A stretch of DNA of 64,000 nucleotides from Lichenostomus cassidix. Its lineage: Eukaryota > Chordata > Aves > Passeriformes > Meliphagidae. Position 1 is the first letter of the stretch, and the number at the start of each line of letters is the position of its first letter. The stretch spans positions 12,117,762 through 12,181,761 of the forward strand of contig CM039183.1 in the NCBI GenBank assembly GCA_008360975.2. Reading direction: 5' to 3'. The notes beneath the pieces are model-generated. The model was not told the DNA's origin and ran no database searches. It saw only the letters and a list, made by a program, of their open reading frames with translations. The position numbers and the translations under genes were made by a program. Positions 35,666-48,100 of the stretch are shown here, piece by piece.

Positions 35666-37043
35666 CTCATCCAAGGCAGGCCTCAGGTTTGGCTTCTCCT
35701 CTCCTCTGTAATGCTTGGCCCCCTGCCTGTTTTACTGAAGCAACACACACACAGAGTGGTATTAGAAATGTGAAAGGTGAAATGTTATAATCTTGCTGGT
35801 GGGTAACCTCTGCTCCCAACTCACTTGCACACCAGAATGTTGGCGTGGGTGAAAACCTCTTTGCAGCTGTGTGCTTGGCTGGAGTTGTGTCTGTGACTCT
35901 GACCCAGGAATGACTGCTTCCATGTTGACTCAGGAAATCTGAAAGTCTGAGCAGTGACTTCACTCAGGATCCTGCCTTGTGTTCTTCATTTCCATGGAGA
36001 CACAGGGTTGTAATTCTATCTGTTTTCACCTAGCAAGGATCTCACACTGGAACAGCCCAAATACCACACAGTCCCCAGCAATGGAGGTGGAAAACAGCTC
36101 AGAAGTTGGAGACAGGGGAGAGCTGCAGCTTCCTTTCATGGTTCTTACCTGTCCCTCCTCAATTTGTTCTTTCCCAGGATGAATTAGTAATTGGCTGTTT
36201 TATAGACCTTCACCATCTCATAAGGACATTATGCCAGGCAGTGAGAGCCAGACTTGCCTCAGCAGCAGGAGATCTTCTCTCCCTTCAGGCACTCAACCTG
36301 CAGGACATGCCTAGACATCAGTGAATGGAATTAGACTGAATATAGACCTGAATCCTTTGTCATGGATTATCTGCCATTGTAGATATATATTTATCATACT
36401 CTTCCAGTCAGTTTTAATCCTTCAGGACGCAGCGTTCATTACCTTCCTTCCCCCTACCTGCCCCCCTGTAAAAGCTACACTGCTGATTTTGACTTTTTCC
36501 AAATGTGTCCAAGCTCTCAAGAAAGTGTTGTTATCCTCATCTGCACACTGAAGCCCTGAGCTGGCTGTGCAGTTTCATTATTAACAGCTTTGCAGAGTTG
36601 AGGTTCAACCTTTCTCTCATTTTCCTGTCCCTAGAGTTTAGTCTGACTGTGATTTATACAGTTCAGCATCGTGCATTGCTCACAAAGTTCCTTATTTTCT
36701 TTGCTTTTGTTTTTTAAGTCTGTGACTTTCCTAGGTGGTCAGACACTGAATGATGATTTCTGTTCCATACAAGGTTTGCCCCCACTGTTTCTGAGTTCTG
36801 TGTGGAAATAAGGTTTTGAAGGGTGTGCAGACCTTCTAGGGTACTTTGGTCAGTCCAGTCTTTCCAATAACATTTGGATTTCTAAGGAGCTGATCATCTC
36901 TAAAATGTGGTATACAGATAACCTAGCATTAATTTTCATGCTGTGACTATAAGTAAAGATACTTTTCTCTATGAGATTTGAAGGAATCTTGCTGTATTTC
37001 TCCTCCACCTCTAGTAATGTTCATGTTTGTTTGCCTTCCACAG

Positions 37044-37160
37044 TTTCTTACACAAAAGCTCCACTGGATTCTTGAAGAAAGACCCGACATTCGCCTCAGC
37101 AACACTCTTCAACGACTTTGGAAAAGGATGGAAAATGGGAAAGCAGAACTGAGACATTAG
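37044..37160 (+). CDS. Unassigned terminal coding-like exon (alternative DTD1 3' exon?)
   Basis: After a pyrimidine-rich acceptor (TTTGCCTTCCACAG ending 37043) comes an open phase-0 frame of 38 codons ending in TAG. It starts FLTQKLHWILEERPD and ends MENGKAELRH. The composition is protein-like: charged and hydrophobic residues alternate as in an amphipathic helix, Trp occurs twice, and CpG codons are kept. AATAAA at 37351-37356 follows 191 bp later. DTD1 exon 4 ends in phase 0 at 33117, so skipping exon 5 would fuse this frame to the catalytic domain and give a 194-residue isoform with a different tail. I do not recognise the peptide. Alternatives are a terminal exon of another gene, or chance coding potential inside a long DTD1 3'UTR. 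Confidence 0.4.
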   Translation, partial: FLTQKLHWILEERPDIRLSNTLQRLWKRMENGKAELRH

Positions 37161-37350
37161 AAACCTATCATTCTGTATTGAAGCAACCAAAGCAATGCTA
37201 TCAGATTCAGTTGTTAATGTGTAGTATCAGTAGTGAAAAGGACTTGTGACATTTCTGTGTATGCGTTCTCACACGACTGCTGAGTAAAGGGTGACTGTAG
37301 GCAGATTGTAGCAGAACATTTCACTCTCAGTACATAAGCCCCATTTGAAA

Positions 37351-37356
37351 AATAAA
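37351..37356 (+). terminator. Poly(A) signal (AATAAA), DTD1 or its alternative terminal exon
   Basis: This is the first canonical hexamer after the DTD1 stop at 35665, and 191 bp after the orphan frame's stop. It would end either a 1.7-kb DTD1 3'UTR or the alternative terminal exon. Confidence 0.7.
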
Positions 37357-37379
37357 TCAGGGTTTTTCCTTAAACTTAC

Positions 37380-40300
37380 ACTTGAATTCTGAAAATTCTC
37401 CGGGCAGGCTTGTGTATTGATTCTCACTCTGTGGTGTCATGTGCTACCTGTTTCCATTGCAGCGTGCAGATCTGTGCATATTTTGGTAAATTGTTAGCTG
37501 CTGCCTAACACCAGGTTAGGCAGTCCAGTCTTTCTGCATGGATTAAGTTATTACAAGGAAAGATCAGCCTCTAGTTGTTTATCATGTGGAACACATCTGT
37601 CTTGTAAACTTTTTTAAAACCAGAAAAGACTTTATTAAACAAAAGATGCCAGCTGAGTGCCTGTTGGTGTTTGTGTATTGCATTCCCTGGGTGTAACAAA
37701 AGGGGGGGACACAGAGCTAAAGTTGTAGGTCAGGAAACACCTGCTTCAACTCATCCACCTCTCCTGTGGAAGGTGGAAGTCAGGCTGCTGACCTGAAATC
37801 TTTGCTGTTTCTAAAACATCTAAGTCAATTATTTTGTGGTGGCCATCAAAATGCCGCACAGCTGCTCCACCTACTGCATGCAGGGCTGCTGACATTTCTG
37901 TCAGGTCTGTGGGAGGCACAAGAGCATTTAGAAACTGCCAGCAAACAGCAAGAGCTGAGAAGCAGCTGCAAAACTGCCAAGGAAGCTTTGGGGGAAATGA
38001 AAGATTGCAGGTTGTTACATTCTGACTTCTTTCAGAGATGGCATTACATTTTCTATTTGCTATTTTCTAAGTTTGCCTTGCCCTTCCTGTCTTCCATAGC
38101 TATGTGCTGTGACTGCCATCAGAGCCAGGATGCCACTGCACAGCTCTCTGCCTGATTGTAGGGATAACTCACTAGAGAGAGTTGTTAGTCTAATGTTGCA
38201 CACTGTGTAACCACTGAGGTGTTTTTTTTTTAACTTCTGAGCTGCTTGTATTGTAAAATATCAGTCAAACCAAGACAAGAGTTTCAGAACCGTACCCTGA
38301 CATGGCTTTTTGAAAACCATGAGGCTTAAGTAAAGATTTGGCAAGCTACACACATGGTATTTAAACAAGAATGGTGAGTGGGCAGGATAGGTGGAAGTGT
38401 TACACTTAGTCTTGCCTTTAAGAATTACATAACTTTCCATCTGACCATTATATGCAATATAATGCATAAAAGGAAAGCTGTGTGTTTGGACAGGTATTTC
38501 CTGTTGTCCTGTGCCCAGAGTATTTTTATGCATCATGATTTGTTTAAAAGAACCCACCAACCAGCCAAGCCCACTTTATTTAAAAGTACTGTTTAACAAA
38601 AGTTACTGTTCTACTGCGCTGGCAGCAAAACTTGGGCAAGGCCACTTTTCCAAGTGCTGTTACATGGATTTGAAACTGGATATCTATCCCATGGATTTTT
38701 CTGCTTGTAGAGAGCTGCAGGCAAAAACCAGGAGACATGAATTCCTGTCTCTGTTCCTCTGCTTGATGTTTCTTAGGAAAAAAAAATTCTTGGCAGAAGA
38801 CCCTCCCCCAATTAAAACGTGAATTACCAGAAAATACAGTAATTACAACACTAAAAATCTGTCTGGGAGGTGTTTTTCAAACATCTCCATTCAGATACTG
38901 AATTTATGGGCTATGTTAGTTTGAAAAGTAGGACTTTAAGAATGGAACACTCAGAATAAGTGATGTTTCTACAAAGCTGTTTGGAAAAATGGACTATTTT
39001 ATTTTGGGGTGTAAATACAGTGAATCCAAGCCAAAATAACATGACTACTGAGTAAGTGCCAGAAGCTAGTGGGAACAATTCATTAAAAATGTTCTGATTT
39101 ACAGAGATGTTCACTCATGGAGCACCCTCCCTCTGACTGAGAGAGTTTCTTCCTTTCAGCACCTGCCCAGCAAAGGGCAGCCAGATCTCCCCAAGGAGGT
39201 TTTGAGCTGGTGTGAGGTGTCTGCTCGTCCCTGGCTGCCAGTCCATCCTGAGCAGTCCCACTGTTCTCAGAAATGCCTTTTCTCGGTTGATCTTGCATCT
39301 GAGTGGTTAGAAATGCTTCTCCATCAGCTCAGCTGTGTGTGACTATGGACTGCAGACAGCAAAGGTTTGGTGAAAATTGAAAAAGATGCTCCTAAACCTT
39401 TTGCACACATCTGGTTCTCAGTGGAAGTGAGATGGAAGGAATCAGAGCAGATGCTGTGAAAATACCATTCCTGGTCACCTTTCCATATTCTGGAGTACAC
39501 ATCCATTCTCACAACAACCTCAACTTTATTGTAAGTAATTCTATTCCCAATGCCATAAGAGGAGAGCACCCTGTCTGCTCCCCAGTCCATGGTCTGCTAG
39601 GCTAAATCCCAGTCCTTCCCATGTGAACTAGCCTCCTGTTCACTCTGGCATAAGTGGCTCAAAGCTGAGCTCTTTCAAACAGATGATGAGCCAGGTGGAA
39701 ACTTGAGGAGTTGATCTTGGTGGAGAAGTGATGCCAGGGGCAACAGCTCTGCTTGCACCACATGTGTTATCAATAACCTAATAATCTTCCTTAAAGGCCT
39801 GCTTGGGAATGGCAGTTAATGCCAAGTACTTATAAAGGCCAGGCTGGAGAAGGGAATGGTCCAAATATTTTATTTCTTGCTGAATTCTTTCAAAGAGTTC
39901 ATCTGATTTAATAAATAGTTTAGTACTTGCAGTCAGCAGTATCTGGATATGTTTTTGTTCTTTGTGAGTTTAACATAATACCTACAATATTTTAGAGCTG
40001 TTCCTGTATTTCCGTGACAAAAAATTATCGTTGGTTTCAATGAGTATATTGAAACTCTAGTGTGCAGGAGATTGTGACTTTGTGTAAGAGAGTACTTTGC
40101 TATTCATGCAAAAGTGTTTTTTCCTCTTGTGTTTAGGTTATCTGATGGATGTTGACAAGTGCAAGGTAAGGCATGATGGTGAATTTTTTTCCTGTTAAGA
40201 GCTGGAACTCATATGGGTGGTTGAAAATCCTCTGGCTGTATGGAGCAAATACATGTCTTTACTAATCCTTCTGCACTAACACAACTGTATGCAAAAGATT

Positions 40301-43300
40301 GGAGTGCTTGGGCTGAACAGTTCATGTGGTAGATGTTATTAACCTGTGAAAGTCTTCCATGGCATCTCTTCTAAAATTTTGAGTGTATTGGTTTTGTAGT
40401 AATGAAAATAGCAAATCCTGACTTTGAGGGAAAAGTGTGATGTGGCTGCTGAAGCAGCAATGGATGTTTATTGCTTTGAGACTATTTTCCTTTGTGCCAC
40501 CTGGTGTCAGCAAAACCTAAGAAATTGAAAACCATTACAATGGCTTAAGTTGCTTTTCACTGAAGTCTTCCTTAAAGAAAAATTATCATTTTGGTGGTAA
40601 TTGACATCTCTCTTTCTTCGGAACGAGAGTGTATTTGATATAAGTATTTACACTCTCCAGGCTTCAAAAACTGTGCAATATAATAATTTTTTTTGCATAT
40701 TAACCCAGTGAGCTGCATTCCATTTGTGCAAATCCTTCAGCCCTGCAGAGAAGCTGCGAGGGGAAGGAGCAACCCTTTGTTTCTGCAGCTCACACAGCCC
40801 CGTGGTGGCATCAGCATTGTCTGTGCTGCCTTTTGGACTCCTCAGGCTCTGAGCTGTCTTTGGTTTAGAGCATTTCTGTCAAGTTACACAACTGCACTTT
40901 TGGCAGCACCAATAGATGTGCTCTGGGTGTCAAGGCAGGAGGTGGATTTTCCTGAGATGAACAGGAAATGCTTACAAATACCATAATCACTCCTTAGGAC
41001 TGACAAATATCTGCCTGTGGAAACAGGTGAGTGCCTTTTGAATGGAACCAGAGCATGCTCCTACTCACAAATGTGTGTACAAGATCTCCTCTAGGGAAGG
41101 AGGTTGCCTTTGCTTGTGCAGTTTGGATTAGGCTGTGAATACTTTCATCCTGGCATGAGTTTGTTTCTTGGAGATGCTCTTGCTCCTCAGAAGCCAGACA
41201 CTGTTTGTTGTGCAATGGATTTTTGTGTCTTGTGATAGCTCCAAATAAGTTTTCTCTAATTGCTTTTCTTTGTTTGGGGTTAGGACAACACAAGATAAGA
41301 ATGCAAAGAGCAAATGCAGTGGTTGTCAATCCTAAAATACATTCACATTCTAAAAGCTATCATTTCAGGATAAAGCTTCAAAAGGGCAGTCAGATGGAAT
41401 ATTTCTCTCTATGAAGAGTTGGTTATTGTGTCATGGTCTCAATGCTGAGCTTTGCTGTCCCTGAAGCAGCCACAAACAGCAATCAGCCAGGTAACAATTC
41501 CCTGGTGTGCTTTAGGAGGTGGAGCAGTGTGGGCAGCAGCCTTGGGATACCTAGCCAAGGAACTACTGGCCAGTGTGGAAAATTTCCAAGAAGTTGATAA
41601 ATGTTCTTAAAAAACCTGAACAACCCACCCTGAACCTCCTGGAATAGTTTATGGTATGCTAATGTACAGTGAGGACTTGATGAAATGGGAGGGAGGGTGG
41701 AGCAATGGGATGTTTATTATGGGTTAAAAGGAACAACAAGAAAAACTCTAAGTTTTAAGAAATTTATTGAAATATAGCCAGTGGGCTTCATAAGTTGAGG
41801 TATCCACTGCACCCAGGAAATTTTGTGCCTGCTGCAAAACTGCCTCTGTGTTTCAGGGGAGAAGGGAGAGGTGAGAAACTCCTACATGTTCAGCTAGTTT
41901 AATATGAGTATATTTTTATTGCATCTAACAAAACAATTTATGAATAAATTTCCTTTTCCCCACATGTGTTTTGGGGAAATCCACGTTGTTCTTCTATAAA
42001 ATGGATTAGAAATATTTCTTATGGTAGTACAAATTGTATTTTTTCATTATGCACCATCGGTGAAAGTATATTGAGCTATCCAGAATGTTCCTGGACATAA
42101 TTACAGTGAAATATAATGTATTATTGGTTAAAATCCATCATGAAAATTGATCAGAGTATTTAGATTGAGACTTATGTCTCTTTCTTATATAAAGTATTGT
42201 TGAGAAGTCCATGGAGTCATATGCAGCCACATGCTGATAAGAAAACCATCTTGAACAGCAGCATAGTGCAGTGTTGCAAGGATAAAAGTGCTGACATTAA
42301 AACTGGAACTGATTATGTTCAACACAATTTAGGAAAACGGATTTAAAATTAGCTCAGAAGTTTTGGCTACAACCTCTTAACTTCAGCTTCAAATCTTGTT
42401 CGCTGCTGTCTGCTTTGGTGTTCAATCTGTGCTCTGTGTTGATGTGTTTTCACTTGTTTTTTTACCTGTGCCAGCCCCAGGAACCTCTCAGGGTCAATAG
42501 GATCTCAGGCTGGGAGAAGCTGTGCTGCTCCTGATGTGGGTACCAATGTTGGTGATCCTCCAATCTGCTCCAGAAAAGGCAGAAAGATTTTGCATATCAA
42601 TGCCAGATCAGTCAACATTTTTTCCAACTATTTCCTACTTGAAATGGTTGTGTTTGTAAAGATAAACACAGAATACGTTTAATTGCTGTGTGTGCCTCGT
42701 GCCTCCAAGGAAGGTGCCAGATGCACTGCCTTGAGCACATTTTGTCTTGCCTTCCAGCATCCCTTGTTGCCCCATGAGAAGCTGATCAGCTCCTTCTCCT
42801 CTGCCCCTTGCAATCCCATGGTGAAAAGTGGACCCATTCTCTCGAGGCTCCACCATAAGCTGAATTTCCAGCACAGCTTGCAAAGTGGGCTTTGTGTTGG
42901 CTTTGGAAACATTTAGAAGGATGTAAAAATAAAAGATGCTAAGGAAGGAAAAACCTGCCTGCCTATGCAGGCATGGATAATTTTGAGGTCCCAGTGGTGA
43001 AATGGGGTGCAAGGGAAAAGGGAAACAGCTGGAAGCTCTGGTTGTATCTGTGAGGTTTTTTCTTTGGAGCAAACCAAGTGGAGTAAAAGATGCCTCATAT
43101 AAGAGCTGGGTGTTCCTCCACTGATGGCAGTGTGCCCAGCATTACCAAGTGTAAATGCCATAGGAGATTAATTAAATGCACCCTGATGGTGTTGCCATGC
43201 TATTGTAAATAAAGTATAAAATACATTGACCTGTAATCTAAAGAGCTCTGAAGTGGAATCTGTAGGCTGATTATCTGCTTGTCTCTAAATGTACATGAGG

Positions 43301-44040
43301 CAGGAATCTTGGCCATCATTTGTTTGCATCTTTCTGGCCTGTTACATTGGTATAATGCAATACTTTTCAGCCATCTCCAGTCATTACACATCTCTGAAAT
43401 GTAATGTTTGAGCTCTGAGGTTCATCCACTGTTCCCTCTGTGCTGCTCCTATTAAATCTGTTTTATACCAAACCACAACCTCACTTGGGACCTGCCATGG
43501 GATTCTTCCTACAGAGGCCAAAAATCAGGGGGCTGGTGACTCCTCGATACAGGAGGAATAAGGCAGAACACAGATATCCTGACCTTCATTCCACACAGCT
43601 CTGGACAGGTTCAGCTGCTGGCCCCCCATTCAGAATGGACAGGAGATGCTGATGAAGGCCTTTTGGGCCATGGCATTATTTGTATGACTATGGTTTTCAT
43701 CTCCAGCTCATCAGCCTGGTCATCCGATTCACTTAATTCAGTTTTCTTGCATCACCAGCATCTGGGTAAAGTGGAGATTAAGTTCATGAGTGTGGGTTGA
43801 CAGAGGATTAATTTTAATCAGCTGAAAATTCTGCTTCTGATGGGAAATCCAGAGACATGGGAGAAATTGCAGCAACTCTTTGTATTCAGGAAATATGCTG
43901 TGTCTTTGTCAAATCAGCTTGGATTACTGAAGGGAAAGTGTCCTGAGTCCTCACAGCAACAGGGTTTTCATATGGCATTTCTTTTTATGATTGCCTCGAG
44001 AGTTGCCAACTTTTTCCTTCAAGCCAGATCTTTTTGGAAG
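37380..44040. other. Intergenic region downstream of DTD1
   Basis: AT-rich DNA with scattered open frames up to about 145 codons. None has a recognisable family, splice support or coding composition. A small inverted repeat (CTGCCTAAC / GTTAGGCAG) lies at 37501-37523. A splice-flanked 29-nt segment at 40137-40165 is discussed under rejected items. No RNA gene was seen. Confidence 0.6.
37501..37523. repeat. 9-bp perfect inverted repeat, 5-nt loop
   Basis: CTGCCTAAC at 37501-37509 and GTTAGGCAG at 37515-37523 flank ACCAG, about 150 bp past the poly(A) signal at 37351. Confidence 0.85.
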
Positions 44041-44215
44041 ATGCATATATATCATATATCTATATTACATATATAGATATTTAGTGTATATCTATATATA
44101 AACTAAATAAAAAAAATTCCAAGTGGCACTATAAAAGTGCCACTTTAAAATTCATATATATGCATATGTCATCTTTATAAATATATATCATATATATATA
44201 TAGTATATATGTGCA
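44041..44215. repeat. AT-rich microsatellite-like block with a GC-bearing hairpin
   Basis: Two long runs of interrupted ATAT/TATA sequence flank a central perfect inverted repeat, AAGTGGCAC (44121-44129) and GTGCCACTT (44137-44145), with loop TATAAAA. The whole block is nearly free of G and C outside this stem. Confidence 0.85.
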
Positions 44216-44907
44216 TCTGTGTCCTGCAGGATTTTAAAGAGACAGTAACAATTTTGGGCACAAAGGGAATACAGTAACATTTTGGGTTGCCCACAACAAT
44301 CTGTCACCTCCAGCCAGGGATATTTGGTACTCTCCTATTAAGATCAACCTTAAAGCTACCTTAAACTTAAAGCTACCTTAAGCTAGACATGAGCAGGTCC
44401 AGCAGCTTATTACTTCACAGGGTGTGCTAAATTCTGTTTCTGCTTTTCCAGACTGATTTGATTGTCAAAATCCTCTTTCAAAGAGAATTTACTTGCTGGT
44501 GTCTCCTGAGGTGTGTTGCTTAGCATGGGCCAGGAGATGCTCCTAGAAGCAAAACTGATGAAGGAGAAATGTTGCATCAGGAGTATGCATACACTTATAT
44601 TTTGTTTGAATTCTTTGTTGATTTTGCAGTGAAACCTAAGCCTTCTTTGGTACCTGGAGACTTCTTGGAGTTAAAAGAAAGACTTCCAAGCAGGTGGTTC
44701 TTCACTGTCCTCACAGACTGTTTCTGGTGAATTCCTTGCTTCTTGCTTTGGCTGCCTGTACTTTGAATTTTATTTTATTTTTAATATAAACACTTCTAGT
44801 AATAGGATTGGTTTTCTTTTTTCCCCAGACATATGCTTCTTTAAACTCCAGAAATGCTGCACACCAAACCAAAACTGTAGTTAGCTTTCTACTATTTTAA
44901 CAGGATG

Positions 44908-45110
44908 TTGAGGTACTGGAGCATGTCCAGAGAAGGGCAACAAAGCTGGTGAAGGGTCTAGAGAGCAAATCCTGTGAGGAGAGGCTGAGGGAGCTGGGGC
45001 TGTTCAGTCTGGAGAAGAGGATGCTCAGGGGAGACCTCATCCCTCTCTTCAAATCCCTGGAAGGAGGCTGCAGCCAGGTGGGGGTCAACCTCTTCTTCTA
45101 GACAACCAGC
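44908..45110 (+). mobile_element. CR1 LINE fragment, sense
   Basis: The order of motifs is that of the CR1 3' region: 'gagcatgtccagagaagggc', 'aacaaagctggtgaagggtc', 'gaggagaggctgagggagct', 'ggagacctcatccctctctt' and 'gcagccaggtgggggtcaac'. It is a moderately diverged internal piece, truncated at both ends, in the intergenic region. Confidence 0.92.
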
Positions 45111-48100
45111 AATTTGCAGCATTTTTGATATATTGATTTACATCTCAATTTGCATCAGCAAGTGTGTTTTACACATCCCCTTTAATATGGAGTAAGGAAT
45201 CTTTTCTATGATCTTGTGCTCACCACCTACAGTGTAAATCAGAACTAAAACCCCTTGTTACCTGGAGTTTGCATTGGCAAGGTCTGTGTGACCTGAATTG
45301 TTACTCACCACATACTCAGACCATTGCATCTCACTCCCAAGCCCAAGAAAGTTCCTACAGCTTTGCATTACCTTTTAATACCCATCTGATGAAATTCTAA
45401 TTAATAAGAAAAACAGCATTTTCTTATGAACACATGGAGATAATTATATTCTAAGTACTTCTTAAACATCATCAGATGGTAAGTTTAACACTAATTCTGA
45501 CTGCTTTGCACAAGTGATTGCCTCTTCTTTGTGGTAACTTCCCCATTTCAATGTGTGTGGGTGTAGTGAGTGTTTTTAAAATAAAATGCCTTAATTCTGA
45601 GGGTAAGGAATCAGGTACTGATAAGTTTATCTGTGATTTCTACAGCTGTGCCTCCTGAAGGGAGGGAAATGTGCTTGTCTTTGGTCTAATCACTGACTGC
45701 ACCTTCATTTTCATCTCAGAACCTGAAATATTTTGTCCTGTCTCTAAGCAATGTTGCAAAGGATTTGTTTGACATGAAACTCAGTAAAGTCAGGGAGGGG
45801 GTGTGTGTTTGGTTTTTAGACCAAGCCACAGATATCATGGTAACCAGCACTGTGTGATCATTTAGTACAAATTAGTTTTGCTTTTGAGAAGGGGAGGCAA
45901 AACTAAAAGGATTATGATTGTTGCAGTGAGAATTTGGGAGGGGAAAAAAAAGTTGTGCACTGAATCCTTTAATTATATTTCCTTAATGAGAATGATTTAT
46001 TATTTCCTGTTGGGATTGAAGGTGCTGTAAATGGGCACACAGGCATTGCAAGGGGCCTGTTCCAACATGGATATTGGATGAAATTCCTTGCCCCAAGCTT
46101 TGTGTCAGGTACCTTTTGAGTCTACCACCTCGTTTTCACATAATGCAGCACTCTGAATGATATTTTGTATAGTTTTTCCATTGTTAGGTGATTTTTTTCC
46201 TGCCCTATCCTGCCAGCTGTAAGGCAGTCTAAATGCTAATGGAGTTGAACTGCATTAAAAGGATGCACTGGGAGTACACCAGCAATAATTCTTGAGGCAT
46301 GATGAATATTGTGTCTATTTATGAGTTCATTTGTTATGTTCGGGAAGGGAATCTGTTAAGAGATTTTTTTTTTAGAAAGGTTTCTGTTTAATAACTCTTC
46401 ATAAGTGAGACATACAACCTATTTCCAGAATGGAAATATAATGGCTTAGTGGTTCTAATAAGCTAATTTGAGTTCCATTTCTGTTGATTAGGTAAATGAG
46501 CAAATGTGAAAAATGAAATTAAATTTGTCTAATTTGTTCCACCATCAATTTTTCAGGTTATATTTAGAGCATTGAATATACTGCATTTTTTCTGATTTCT
46601 GTTTGTAATATGTGGGGGAAAAGGGGGCTATAACAGTTCTCCAGTGTTTCTTAAAGGAAACGTATTTATTTTAGGGATACACTGAAAAAATAAAAACAAT
46701 CCTGGAGAAAAGAGCAGCTCAGGAATGTGAGGATAATTTTGAATTGTGTGTTTGTTGCTGCTCAGCATGCAAAACTGCAGCACTTAAAGTTTCTACCCTT
46801 TGGTAATGATCATTGTTCATTTAGCTTGGGTTTTTAGACTTACACTGATTTATCATCAGATACAGTTTTATGTTTAAAACTGCAAAAGAGTGAGGAGATA
46901 CTTGATCTCAACCCTTAGAAAAAAGAGAATCTTTGGCTGCGCTGTCCTTGAAGTTGTGTCAGACTGAGGACTCTTCCCAGGCTGATGAGGTTGGGATGCA
47001 GCAGATATTGAGAGCAGCATTTTTCCTTCAACTCTTCAGGAATCAAAGATGGGCTGGCAAAAGTTGTTAGTACCAGAAATGTCTTTAAATCAAAGCCAGC
47101 CTTTGCAACTTTTCCAACAATATGAGTTTTCAATCTCTGAGCAGCATCAATAAATGAGTGCCAGTAGACAAGTGTCTCTCTCCCAGTCCTTGTTAGCTGG
47201 GGAGGATGCAGGTCAGAAGGGCAAGTTATGAATAGGATTATTTTTCTGCTCCAATATCTCAGTGCTCAGAAGAAGGAAATACTAATTTTGGCTGCAGCTC
47301 ACATGGTCCCCTCTAAACTTCAGGGACCTAAATGCGTGTCATGAGCACCCAGTATCACTGTAAAAGGATTGCTGGGTCATATTGAATATCTGTTTGTGGT
47401 TCTAATTAAAACACATTTATTGCTTGGCTACACAGAGTAATGGAATACAGGATGTTAGAGGCACCTGAGCCTCTGTGTGCAATGTAATTTACACAGCCAG
47501 TCAGAGATGTAAATCAGTGCCAAAGCACAGTTTGTCATGAGAATATTACTGAATAAGAAATATTCAGGAAAGCAATCTCACTCATGAGAAAAAAAATTAA
47601 AATGTACTTGTTCCATAATGTCTCACAGATAATTAGTAATAATTAGTAATATTTGCAGTAATCTGGAGTTGCTAATAGTGGTGGCAGAGTTACACCTTTA
47701 GTACCTGGATGCTGTGTGGGGCTGGGGTTGCCTGCAGGAGCCAAACCACCTTGCTGGGACCTCCTTTGGGAAGCTCAGCTCTTTGAAGAGGAGCCTTGTA
47801 GAACATAATTGCAGTCTAGATTTTGTGCTTTCAAAAGGCCTTATCAGGCTCATCTCTGTCTTCTGGGAACTTGGCTTGACGCTGTAATTGAGTCAAATTG
47901 ACTCTTAATTAGTTCGACTCTATTCAGGAAGGATAGGTTATTGAATAATACTGACTGACTGACTTTGTGTGCCATTGAAGCCAAAGCTGCACAGCTGGAT
48001 GTAAATCCTAAACCAGTTCCCAGTATCAGGATAACCCCCGTATTTGAGATGCAGTGCTTTGATATTTCACCTGGCATGCTTTGAAGGTGAAATCTAAGCA

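Noticed and set aside
40137..40165. 29-nt segment flanked by a pyrimidine-rich acceptor (GTGTTTAG) and a good donor (AAG|GTAAGG), looking like a micro-exon
   Set aside because: One frame is open, but nothing upstream or downstream joins it to a gene. Splice-like pairs this short are common by chance.
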